A DNA stretch of 64,000 nucleotides from Sorghum bicolor (lineage: Eukaryota > Streptophyta > Magnoliopsida > Poales > Poaceae): NCBI RefSeq assembly GCF_000003195.3, contig NC_012873.2, positions 65,109,615 through 65,173,614 on the forward strand. The letters run 5' to 3'. The notes below the pieces were generated by a model. That model saw nothing but the letters and a program-made list of their open reading frames with translations. It was not told the origin of the DNA and did not search any database. Position 1 is the stretch's first letter. Every line of letters begins with the position of its first letter. A program made the position numbers and the translations under genes. Of this stretch, positions 1 to 10,953 are shown piece by piece.

Positions 1-36
1 GTGCCAGATAATACAACAAACAAGGGTAGATCATAC

Positions 37-2099
37 TTTTGTATTTAAGCTGCTCAATCTGGATCCTAAAGCAAGGCCAGCAATGGTTCCACCACTGCAT
101 GAAGTTAAATATTATCCAACCATAAAGTGATGTCTCGCAACTTTCAGAACTTAGGTATAACACGATAAGAATTGTACACACAAAATTACCCATAAGAAGT
201 ATACCTGCCACACGCAACAACAATATCATCAAACTGAACATCAGCAGATTGCTGAATTTGCTGCTCGATCTCCCTTATTGCCTCAATATATCCCCTGAAC
301 AATAAGATTTAGAGATCAGGCCGCACTTTCTAAACTGAATTCATTATTTGACAAAAAAAACTGAATTCATTAAAAAAAAGCTGACACAGTATGTGCCAGA
401 CTATTTGAAATCCAACCCATTACAGCATGTAATCTTGAATCCTTATTATTTTATTAAACTCTGACTCAAGGTCCATAATAAATTATGTAATATTTATACA
501 CAAGGCAATTTCTTACATCTGCACTACACCAATATTGAAATGTCTTATGCCAATATTGAAATGTCTTATGTGTATGTTATCACATGATTCAACATCTAAT
601 CTATACATATCCCGTTGTAGCATAAAGGCCAACAAATATTTACAACAAAATGACAACAGCCACCATTCATGGACACTGACCCTGACGTAACTTCAGATTA
701 TTTATTAAACACAAAAATGAAATATGCAACCAAGAGTTGCCCTTGGCAGTTAGCACTGATTATAGAATAATACCAAGTTCCTAATGAGTTTGATCCACCA
801 ACAGGAATCACATATGGCTTCCTCCCTTCTTCCAGAAGCCTTTTTTTCAGCAGATCAGCTAAAGCCTACACCAAATAAGTCAATGTCATACAATTAGAAA
901 TTCCCTAGTCCAAAAAAAAAAAGAAACTAGGGCAAGTGTCAGTGCACAGTGGCACAAAGCATAGTTTTATTTACTTAAGTGTAAGCTACTTGATTGGTTC
1001 TATAGAGAAGTGACTAATCATGCCTGAATGACAAGTAACACCACAGTGGGACAAAGGCATTGATTACGGATGGCCATGCAGAAACACGATAAATGTTCAC
1101 ATCGATAACATAATTAAACATGAAGAAGAGCTTACCACACTGCCAATTTTTCCATACTCTTCTTTCGACACAAGATCAATGTGTGCCCCAACTAGTCTCT
1201 CGACAAGGAGATTGCCAACCAAACCAGGGTCCTTATCCACAAGAAGCTGAAAATGTTCCACCAAAACCAAATTATGCCAAAGCAATCTACAGATTTCACA
1301 TCACCAACAACACAAAATTTACCTTGGAGGTACGTAGTATCAGGTAACAATCAAGATTGAGATACTTAGCAGCCACAGCTGTGGCACGGCAGTGGTTGCT
1401 CTGTATACCACCAACAGTAATAACGCAGTCTGCCCCTTGTGCTACAGCATCTGCCAACAAGAACTCCAGCTTCCGGACCTTGTTTCCACTCAACTGCATT
1501 CCTGATAAATCGTCTCGCTACAAATCCCCCAGAAAAGTCCCGTGTCAGAGAAAAAAAATGTCAAATTAACATGAATTACAAGTTTTTGATTGAATTTTAA
1601 CGGGAACCGGGGAGACTGGTTGCACCTTGATCCATACTTCCGTGCCTTCCGGCAAATTGGGCAGATTCCACTTGTGAATCGGCGTTGGGAACTGTTTCAA
1701 TTTGATAGCATAATTCACGAGTCACACGAAAGTGATCAACTCAGACACAGCCAAGTCAATTAGAAGTTAAGAACTAATCTGAAATAATGGATAGAGCAGG
1801 TAGCGATCAAGCAGTGGGGCAGGAATAGATGGGGAAGGGAAGCTTACCTGGCCAAGCGAGAAGGTATGGGAAGGCATGGGGGATAGGTGCGTGGCCCACG
1901 ACGGCGGCGCGTAAGGCTTCTTCGAGAGGAAGCCCCCGATCTGAGAGGTGGCAGAGGAGAAGGTGGAGGGAACTCCGGCCACCCCGGTGGCGGTGACTCC
2001 GGCCATCCCGGCGGCGGCGACAAGACTCAGGTGGCGGACGGCAGCGAAGCGACAGAGGAGTGGAAGAGTCGAAGTGACGGTCACTCCGAGGAGAGCCAT
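37..2099 (-). CDS. D-cysteine desulfhydrase / ACC-deaminase-like PLP enzyme (3' end outside window)
   Basis: This pyridoxal-phosphate enzyme of the tryptophan-synthase-beta fold degrades D-cysteine to pyruvate, H2S and ammonia; plant members are organellar. Seven coding exons join in frame: 1848-2099, 1626-1691, 1323-1517, 1136-1246, 774-865, 205-294 and 37-94, all with GT-AG introns. Position 37 is followed by a GT donor, so more exons lie to the left of the window. The 84-residue first exon is Ala/Ser/Thr-rich and could be a transit peptide. Exon 2 reads [14 protein letters not shown]. Exon 3 carries SGNK (K119, the expected PLP lysine) and the substrate-pocket motif QSNH (145-148). Later blocks are [38 protein letters not shown] and [17 protein letters not shown]-cysteine specificity rather than ACC deaminase is inferred from closeness to plant D-CDes sequences. 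The start is the first ATG in the GC-rich exon. Confidence 0.9.
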
Positions 2100-2811
2100 G
2101 GAGCATTGACGTTTCCGCGACCAGAACTCCAGAAGGCGGCCCGCACGCCAGTTAGATGGGCCAAAACCGGCCCAACTCTAGGCCTAGGGGCACGCACGAT
2201 TGGTTTCGGTCTAGCGTGAAACAAAATTTTCATGATCAAAGTTTGAGAGCATGGCCAAATTTTGGCAAACTAGTAGTTTCATCAAAGGGACAAACTAGTT
2301 TCACCAAACGCATCTACAACATTGATAAGAAGAACAAATTGTTATGGGTTCTAATAAAACGTGACAAAATCTTTTCCAGTAGAGAAAGGTATAGGTCGGC
2401 TTTGATAATAACAAATCGAAATAACTCATTACTCATCAATCAAGTCCAACATTTGCATCCCGATATTTCATTCATCATCATTATTATAACGACTATAAGG
2501 AACCCCACTGTGGAGAAAGCATGGCAGGTTAGTAAATGAGATTTTGATTTAGCCAGGTCATTCATGTATAGAACATCTTTACGGCACCAAATTTTTGTAA
2601 GAGATCATGAACTTATTCCCAGAAAAGCATGGCAGGTTAGTATATTCTTAAGGCTATTTTTAGTGGATAATTTTATAGTATTGTTGCCCAGAATGTCATG
2701 ACAGACGGGATGCAATGAAACACAGGCGAAACAACCACCTTCAATGCATGATTTTATTCTACTGTTTCATATACATTTAATCTATAAAATAAAACAAAAC
2801 CAAGGAAATTT
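2100..2811. other. Intergenic spacer between the desulfhydrase promoter side and the LINE
   Basis: No gene is visible. A 19-bp word occurs twice in direct orientation (2516-2534 and 2624-2642). The stretch 2380-2416 resembles 8884-8917 on the far side of the LINE. The part next to 2099 is presumably the desulfhydrase promoter. Confidence 0.5.
2516..2642. repeat. 19-bp exact direct repeat, 108 bp apart
   Basis: The word AAAGCATGGCAGGTTAGTA occurs at 2516-2534 and again at 2624-2642. The sequence between the copies shows no terminal inverted repeat, so its origin is unclear. Confidence 0.85.
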
Positions 2812-2828
2812 TATTTATATGATATATA
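2812..2828. repeat. Target-site duplication of the LINE, left copy
   Basis: The 17-bp word TATTTATATGATATATA here matches TATTTACATGATATATA at 7677-7693 with one difference. It lies directly outside the T-run that corresponds to the element's poly(A) tail. Confidence 0.85.
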
Positions 2829-3000
2829 TTTTTTTAAAGGAGATTACCTCGGCTTTTAAGAAAGCCAATAACAGAGTCATTACATACTGGGGATACCAGT
2901 TTCAAAGGAAGCAAAAACCCACACAAGTTCAGACCAGCAACAAAACAATCTAACTAAGTGACCAGCCTACAGAGCCAACCACCCAGAAAGATACAAAGAG

Positions 3001-6000
3001 CTAAATGACCATCACATCCGACAGGGAGTTGATAGAATGATCTTTCTGCACCATCCAGTCAGATAAGGACTGCACCATCTCCTTCATCTTGGCTCTGTCG
3101 CTCTCCCTTTGTAGATCCGTCCAAGTCTGCAGAAGATTGATAGCCGAGTGAATCACAACATCAGGTGAGTTAGGAAAGCGTTTCTCGATGGCCATCTTGT
3201 TTCTATTCTTCCAAATTGCCCAAGTCACTCCTGCAAAAAGTGTGAAGCATAGTTTCTTAGAGATACCGAGCCTCCTTGGCACCCATTGAGATGTTACATC
3301 ATGAATCGACGTTAGAAAAGTGTGAAGATTAAAAGCATCCCTTATGCAACTCCAAACGTATTGCGCAAAGACGCATCCAAACAAAAGATGATTGACCGTC
3401 TCAGATACAGGACAAATACAACAGAGAGGGCTTCCCTGCCATCCCCGTTTTGTAAGAGAAGAAGCAGTTTGTAATTTCCTATGGAAAACTTGCCAAAGGA
3501 AAACTTTAACTTTTAAAGGCATTCTACACCCCCAAATTAGCTCGTTTACTTTATCTCTGACTCCCCCATGGGTGAGACAGGTATAAAGCGATCTAGTTGT
3601 AAATTTCCCTGATTTTTCAAGAACCCAACTGACATCATCCTCTCCTAATCCATCTAAACTCACCTCCTGCAGCACCTCTTGAAAATCATTCCATTCATCC
3701 AGAACAGCCCCATGCAGACTTCTTCTAAGAGGAATATCCCAACCACTCTCTTTCCACATACTTTTCACTGTAGCTTCTGGATTTTGACAGATTTCAAAAA
3801 TATGTCTATATTGTATCCTCAAGGGAAGACCTCCCAACCAGTTATCATGCCAGAAACGAACAGCACTCCCCTTATGCACCTTATATTCAGCACCCCAATT
3901 ATACAAGTGTTTCACCTTATGGAGGCCCTTCCAAAATTGAGAGGCACCCTGACAAGATGAGCCAAGGAAACCTTTTCCTTTCATATATTTAGCATCTAAG
4001 ATTTTATACCACAGTTCATTGAGCCTCTTATCAATCTTCCAGATCCATTTTGTGATCAAGCATTCATTCATCAAAAGAGTATTGATAATCCCTAGGCCCC
4101 CCTGGGCTTTCGGTCTAGCCATTGCTATCCATTTAGCCATATGATACTTAGACTGTTCCCCTGCCCCTTGCCAGAAAAACTTTGCTCTGATAGCATCCAT
4201 TTTCTTATGTACCCCCTTGGGCAACATATAAAACCCCATCATATACATTGGCAGATTACTCAGACAAGAATTTGTAAGGATCAACTTTCCACCAGAAGTC
4301 ATAAACTTCCCTTTCTAAGGATCTAGTCTTTTACTCATGCGAGCAGAAAGCCCTTAGAAAGCATTTATGCCTAACTCCTTGTCAGACACTGGAATGCCTA
4401 AATACTTAATTGGTAACTCCCCCAGTTTACAATTTAGCATGTTAGCCTTTCTTTCTTTTTCTATCTGAGAATAACCAAACAACAGAACCTCACTCTTGTG
4501 ATAATTAATTTTCAAACCAGATAGCCATTCAAAGCAATATAGCAGGATTTTGAGGTTTGTAATTGACTGATCAGATCCATCTGTCATAATAATAGTGTCA
4601 TCTGCATATTGGATATGAGAAATACCTTTATCAATTAGAGAGTCAAGCACTCCCACAATAAGATTTTTCTCAACAGCTTTGTCTAACATTGAGCTCAGAG
4701 CATCAGCTACTAGATTGAATAAAAGAGGAGATAAAGGATCCCCCTGCCTCAGACCCCTCAAAGTTCTAAAGTAGGGACCCCTTGTCCCATTAATATTAAT
4801 ACAAACTTGTCCTCCTTTGACAGTTTGCATGACCCAATTGACCCATTTCACAGGGAAGCCTTTTCCATGTAAAACTTCCTCTAAAAAATCCCATCTCACC
4901 CTGTCATAAGCTTTCTCAAAATCAATCTTAAGGATCATTCCTTTCCTCTTGCCATTCCTCAACGAGTGTATGACCTCATGGAGAATGGCAACTCCTTCCA
5001 AGATGCATCTTCCTTTAATAAAACCAGTCTGATTGCTACCAATTACATCTTTCACCACAGGAGTCACCCTCTCTGTAAGAACTTTAGTAAAGCCTTTGTA
5101 GTCCACATTGAGAAGGCAAATAGGCCTATACTGCTTAATGCAGCTAGCATCCTGAACTTTAGGAACTAAGGTTATAACTCCAAAATTCAATCTCTTTATG
5201 TCTAGCTCACCCTTATGGAAATCCAAGAACATTTTAAGATATCTTTCTTTAATGACCTCCCAAAAGGTTTGAAAAAAGAAGGCACCAAATCCATTTGGGC
5301 CAGGAGCAGCATCCTTTTTCATATAAAAAAAGGCATGTTTAACTTCTTCTTCTGAAAAATCTTTTAGTAATCTCTTTTTATCATCCTCCTTAACTTTCTT
5401 GCCGTCAGACCAGAAATTACCAGATAAGAAGATATGTCTTTGATCCACAGGCCCAAACAATTTTTTGTAGAACTGAACAACATGGTCCATAATCTCCTCT
5501 TGAGTTTTGATCACCCCATGATCAGTTTACAGTTGTATAATAGTACTTTTTCTTCTTCTCCCATTTACAAATTGATGGAAAAATTTAGTATTTGAGTCAC
5601 CAGCCTGCAACCAATGTTTACCCATTCTTTGCCTCCAATATAATTCCTCTTCAGCATATAAAATCTCCATCTGTTTTTCTATATTGTATCTATGCAACCA
5701 TTCCTCCTGGCTGAGTTCCCTTACTTCAGCCTGAGAATCTATAATAGATAGTTCAACCATAAGCTCATTTCTCTTCTTTTTCTGTTCACCTATTCTCCTA
5801 ATATTCCAACCTTTTAATTTGGTTCTTAGCCACACCATGCAGCCATGCCATGAATCTAGGGAATAACAAGTTTCTGGGCACCTTGCCTCAGATTCTCTCC
5901 AAATACAGGTAGATAACTCTCTAAAACCTTCCACTAGCACCCATTGCTGATCAAAAAAGAAATATCTAGGCCTAGTAGTCAAGCTTTCCCCATCATCCAC

Positions 6001-6687
6001 AATGACTGGAGAATGATCTGACCCTACTCTGGTTAAACACCAAGAGAGAGATAAAGGATACTTCTCCTCCCAACCAGAAGAGAAAAGCACTCTGTCCAGA
6101 TTAACCATGATTGGTTTACTCTGCTTGTTAGTCCAGGTATACCTCTGCCCAGATCTTTTGAGTTCCCTTAACTGATGATCCCCTATGAAAGTATTAAACT
6201 GATCCATTAAATGAAAATTGACATTATCAGAGTTCTTGTCAGATTCTTCTCTTATCAAATTAAAGTCCCCCCCAATGATAATGGGTAACACTGTTTGCTG
6301 GCAAACTGAATCTAATTCTGCAAGAAAGTCTCCTGAATATTCATGCTGTACTGGACCATATACAGTTACCATAACCCATCTAAAATTAGAAAATCTATTT
6401 CTAATAGTCATCACCACACAATACTCCAGAATATCACAAGCTTCCATTTCTAGCTTCTCCTGATTGACCCCCATCAAAATACCTCCAGATTTTCCTTTAG
6501 CAGCAGACCATTTCCAAGAGAACACCTTGTTCCCAGCTAACTCCAGAAGATCTCCATCTGAAAAAGACTCTTTGATTGTCTCCTGTATCCCTACCACTTG
6601 CAGGTTATGTTCTTCAATAAACTCTCGAACCTGTCTTTTCCTACTACTCTTTCCTATCCCCCTGATATTCCAGAAAAGAAACCTCAT
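3001..6687 (-). pseudogene. LINE ORF2: endonuclease-reverse transcriptase polyprotein with three in-frame stops
   Basis: A single frame of 1,229 codons runs from the ATG at 6687 to the stop at 3001, interrupted only by TAA at 5527-5529, TAA at 4354-4356 and TAG at 4315-4317. No frameshift is needed. The N-terminal segment (MRFLFWNIRGIG, then GGDFNLIR and GSDHSPVIV) is an apurinic-type endonuclease. The central segment is a reverse transcriptase, with the catalytic YADD at 4597-4608 and the upstream blocks KIDFEKAYDRVRWDFLEEVL and LRQGDPLSPLLFNLVADAL. The C-terminal segment contains the plant zf-RVT pattern (PLKVKVFLWQ ... CCICPVSETVNHLLFGC). An intact LINE would use this protein to nick and reverse-transcribe at the target. 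The stops make this copy non-functional as it stands. Confidence 0.93.
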
Positions 6688-7640
6688 TTAGATAACTTTT
6701 TAGGTCTTCCCCTCTTCCTAGGGGCTACTACAACTGTTTCATTGTTAGACTCTACTGCAAACCCTCTTGCTGTATTGTCTATAACATTCAAACTATATTC
6801 TTGAATGGCCTCCTCTCCTTGAGGGGCAGTTCTCTTATTAACAGATTCCAAGTACTCCTTGTAATTGGCCTCTGCTAACGCTGCTCTAACCTTTTCCTCG
6901 GCTCTAAAAACCTCAATTTGGGTATCAACATTAACAATATCAAGATCAAGAGCCGAAGCTACCTCTTGGATGTAATCATTGCTTAAATTGTTTAATACCA
7001 AAAATTGATTAGATTCAGAAATACCTTTTGATACATCATCCCTGTTCTGTGCCCGTTGCATAGCTTTCTCCAGCATGGATCTTCCATCTTGCTGAATCCT
7101 GTTGCTCACTCTTGTTGCAATCACCACCTTGCCTCCTGTCTTCTTCTTAGCTTTCTTCTTCGAAGAGCTAATCCAGGTTTGCTCCAGTACTTCAGCCATA
7201 TCATCATCATGACAGGACTCCATGTCCCCAAATTCTACCTCTGATTCCTGAGTGATAATCCCCAATTCTCCTGCTTCATCATCATCTAATAACCCTGATA
7301 TCAGTTTACTTCCTTGGTTGGAATCACCAACGTTTTCCCCCAATGCATAACTTTGTGGGCTTTCATTTGCATGATTGGGTTGTGAAATGTTATCCAAAGA
7401 CTCTCCATCCCCATCAACCACATATTCAGTAGAGATCAACTCAGATTGTTTCCTTTTATCCATCAAATATGTATCCATACCTCCCTGGACAGAGAATTGA
7501 AAATCACACATATCCTTCTTCTGTATCACTTGTTCCTCACTTGCCCCAATACTCTTTAGTTTCTCCTCCTGATTTTGCATCACATATGCATCCTTAGGAA
7601 GACCTTCCAGCTGTTCAGAGATAGCACTCTGCTTAGTCAT
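6684..7640 (-). pseudogene. LINE ORF1, C-terminal part, with AT-hook-like tail
   Basis: This 318-codon open frame, counted from the first ATG, belongs to the LINE. The frame stays open upstream to the truncation point near 7676, so the ATG at 7640 is probably internal and the N-terminal RNA-binding region is missing. The remaining protein is acidic and polar, with a lysine-rich stretch (SSSKKKAKKKTGGK) in the middle and a final RKRGRPKK, which resembles an AT-hook and could bind DNA. Its TGA stop overlaps the ORF2 ATG in the four-base arrangement ATGA (6684-6687). Assignment as ORF1 rests on position and composition; no zinc knuckle is left to confirm it. Confidence 0.75.
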
Positions 7641-7676
7641 GACATCAGCTGGAGCCCAAGCATGTTGGTCCTTCTG

Positions 7677-7693
7677 TATTTACATGATATATA
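7677..7693. repeat. Target-site duplication of the LINE, right copy
   Basis: The right-hand partner of 2812-2828; one base differs (C at 7683, T at 2818). Confidence 0.85.
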
Positions 7694-9394
7694 AGTCGAA
7701 TAAACTTATACAGAGACTAGTCTAAATGTACTACGATATTGTTGCCCTTCGTCGATGCACCAGTATATCATACGAACACGAAAGCAAGGAAAAAAACAAC
7801 TACTGGTAAAAAAATGTCCACTCCAGATGCATGCGATATATTTGACTAGAAAATAATAGACTTCGGTGCATTTGACCAACAAAAGATTGTAAAAGTTTTT
7901 GCTTGTAAATTGTGAATTGTTAAGAATAGAGAAGTCGAGAAAATGGACTGCTATAATCTAAGCCAGAGGTTGCATTTGAAAAATAAACACTCCCTCCACC
8001 TAGAAAATAATACAGTTCCAACACAAAGAGAGTGTTTGGTTGATGGCACATATTCAGTGCCCTTCTGAGTAAGAGTTCAATGTTGGCATGGCGCTACCAG
8101 TCACTAGTGGAAAAGCAAGAATAGAACCAATATTTTTGTTGTATGGCATTTAGTATCATAAAATTAATATTTTTACCAATATAATTGATTAAATTTTAGA
8201 TACTTTAATGGAGAATGCATCTAAAACTATAGTTTCTTTTGGCAAATAATAATCTTACCACAATCACTATAGTTTATGGACTTCATTGTCTACGCGTTAA
8301 TATGTCTAGATCAGCTATGAAGTTTGTAGACAAAAGTTAATTATGTTTAGATCAGCTAGAGTCTGTGGGAAGTGTAATCTAAGAGCATCTCCAAGAGACT
8401 CTGTATATTCTTCCTAAATGATAGGAATAGCAATTTTGTTGAAAAACTATCCTCCAACAGCTTCTCTAAATATTCATCCAAATATAGCTATTGTCTATTT
8501 CGGTTTTTTCGCTAGCCAGATATAGAAGATGAGAATGACTCTCTAGAGTACGCATGAGATTTAATAAAATTGTTGGAAAGTAAAAAATATAGAAAATATT
8601 TTTTATACAAATGGTTCTCCAGATAATAATTTTAGAAAGTGAATTTTAGAAAGATTCTTAGCTCTAACTAAAACAATTGTCTTTATGGCACTCTAGAAAA
8701 GGGGCGAACTAGTTTGGTCAAACACGTGTACTCTACGATGATGGCCGAACAGAAAGCGCCCGTTTTGTCAGGCTAGGAGTACCAAGTCTAGTAGTCATTT
8801 AAAACACAAAGAAAATTGACATTATTAGGAAACCTGTGATGGATTCTGAAACAAATCAAACAAGACAAATCTCTTTCCTAACAAGAGAAAGGTATGAGTC
8901 AGCTTTGATAACAAATCAAATGCACCCATTGCACTTGCACATGCACACAAAACAAGTCAAAATTACATTATGATGCGTCGACTCGACTAGAAGAAAGAAA
9001 AAAAACCAAACAACGACGACGAAGAATCCAGGTCTCCATCCTGCACCGGCCAGGACCCTAGGTGCGGTCGTGGCGCCGCAGCCGCTGGATGCTGCTAGCG
9101 ACACTTCCACCATCCCATGTTCACAACTTCAAACTTTCACGGACAATGACGAGACGGTCCCCACAGATCCACACATCCCTCGTGCCCCCGCTGTCAGTGA
9201 CAAAAGTTCACAAACCTAGCACGCCTCCGCCTCCGCCTCCGCCTCCGCTCCTGCTAAACGAGACGAGACGTCTTTTTGACTCGTTGCTCCTTCCCCGCTC
9301 TGTCATCTCACTCCTGTCCCTGCTTAGCGGCGAAGCCAGAGAAACGGGAGTAGTAATAATAGATTAAAGAAAAAGAAGAGAGAGAGAGAGAGAG
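7694..9394. other. Non-coding upstream region of the CNGC gene
   Basis: AT-rich to about 8700, with fragments resembling decayed MITEs: a CTCCCTCC end near 7991 and a repeat-like stretch at 8391-8700. No gene is visible. 8884-8917 resembles 2380-2416. The last 400 bp become GC-rich, with a run of CCTCCG hexamers near 9226-9250, and probably hold the CNGC promoter. Confidence 0.5.
9376..9394 (+). promoter_or_regulatory. GA dinucleotide tract at the CNGC 5' end
   Basis: A purine run ending in repeated GA sits just before the likely leader exon. Such tracts in plant promoters or leaders are known binding sites for BBR/BPC GAGA-binding factors. A regulatory role here is inferred. Confidence 0.4.
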
Positions 9395-10953
9395 CGCTCT
9401 CGCGGTCTCGCCCGCTGTGCGAATCGAACAGCTCGAAAGCGATTTGCTGCTGCCTGCTGCTGCGTGCGTTTCGGCTGCTGATCCCGAACATTTCCTGGCC
9501 TCGCGACGAACAGCTCAGGTTAGGCACTCCGACCTTCGCTTTACCCATTCCCGTGCTTCTCTCGGAAGATGTGGTTGGAGTAGGTGCAGCTGTACTAGTG
9601 ACGGCGGGAGTTGATTTTTAGTTGCTCATCTTTGTGCAAAATCTGGGGGGCTTTTCTGCGGGGGTTTCCGACGCGCTGCAAGTGCAAGGCTCCCGCAACG
9701 CGGGTCTGGAGTAATTTCTGGGATTGCTTTCGGTTCCAGAGTTTCCTAACGAAGGGTGGCGCCGCGGGTCGACGCGTTTTGGATGGATTTACTGTCCTTC
9801 TTTTCCGCGCATTTTCCATATCTCATCACGGGTGGGCGGGAGGTTGAGATGTGCAAGTACAGAATGATGATTCTGCTCTTGCTTGATTGGGACTTTGTTT
9901 GTTTTTGCATCTCATCACGGCTGTGATTTTTTGTCGTGGTCTGTCTCTTCTGGGGTTTACGGGGGATGCTTGGTAATCTTTTCTACTAGTTGCCCATTGT
10001 TTCATCGGATTCTCTCTGCTTGCGCGAAGGGGCCTCTAGGGGCAATGAATTGCTTCTGTTCCTGATTGTCTGTCTTCCCCCACCTCTCTCAACCAGATAG
10101 AAAAAAAAAACAGAATCCTCGTTAGTTATGTTCTCTTCATTAACGGTCTCATGTGCATGTACTGCCTCCCTCCCAAAATAGTTGCAATCGGGTTTTAGAT
10201 TGAGTCAAAATAAGTTAGGTTTGACTAATGTCTAAATATATTTCATGGTGAAGCTAATTATAATTATTTGGTACATTTTTTTGTATATATTTGGTCAAAA
10301 TTGAGATAGATTGACTTGATAGAAAGCTAGAATTGCTCAATTGCATCCTTTCTTCGGTTGGAGGGAGTACTGCACACACAATTCGCGCACCTTTTATCTG
10401 GCTCATGTTTACTGTAATGTGCACATTATGAGATTCATTGTTTTCTATGACTCTTCAAACCTTATTTTTCATGCTGTTGCGTTTGCAGGGCCAGCAGAGT
10501 TTTAGATGAAGACTTGATTTATTCTTTCAGATAATACAGGTAGGCCTGAGTAGTGTTAGTATTAATGCAGTTTGTTTTGTTGTGTTGATATTGCTTGTAT
10601 TCTGTTTTCTTGGATTTGTTTTATGTTATTTCAGCAGTTACCATTTATGTGCATTTGCAAGCTAATGATACTAGTAATTATGAAGTCTTATTTATTTCGA
10701 TGGGTCATTTTTAACCTTGGACACCACATCATTATTCTTCTGTTGTTTTCTCACATTTTTTACTGTTATATCCCACTGTAATTAACCAGTAAATATTGGC
10801 TAACCTGGATATCCATGGAATTCTTACTTTCTAAATAAGGATAATCTCATTTTTGTATAAAGGATACATGCATGCTTGCAGAGAATCTATATTTTCGCTG
10901 TTTAATTGAAAGTCATGTGCTAATGTAATGGATCTGTGCTGCAGTGTTTTAAA
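9395..10953 (+). other. Putative 5' leader of the CNGC gene with two untranslated exons
   Basis: A plausible leader exon ends at a GT donor at 9519. A small untranslated exon is possible at 10489-10539 (CAG acceptor, GT donor), and the coding exon is entered at 10945 after a CAG acceptor, nine bases before the ATG. The first leader intron contains a Stowaway-like element at 10162-10367. These boundaries come from splice signals only; transcript data would be needed to fix them. Confidence 0.45.
10162..10367. mobile_element. Stowaway-like MITE in the CNGC leader intron
   Basis: The ends CTGCCTCCCTCCCAAAAT and GGTTGGAGGGAG are inverted relative to each other and flanked by TA, the usual Stowaway target. 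Confidence 0.65.

Larger units (their letters stand above)
2829..7676 (-). mobile_element. LINE (non-LTR, L1-like) retrotransposon, 5'-truncated in ORF1
   Basis: A 4.85-kb insertion on the minus strand. Its 3' end is marked by a run of T at 2829-2835 (poly(A) on the element strand), and 17-bp duplications flank it (2812-2828, 7677-7693, one mismatch). In element order it contains the C-terminal part of ORF1, then ORF2 with apurinic endonuclease, reverse transcriptase and a plant-type zinc-binding C-terminal domain, then a 3' UTR of about 170 bp. The open frame at the ORF1 side continues upstream of the first ATG to the insertion edge, as expected of 5' truncation during target-primed reverse transcription. 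One mismatch in the duplication and only three stops in ORF2 point to a fairly recent insertion. Confidence 0.93.

Noticed and set aside
7056..7244. Plus-strand open frame within the LINE
   Set aside because: Antisense to ORF1; no independent support.
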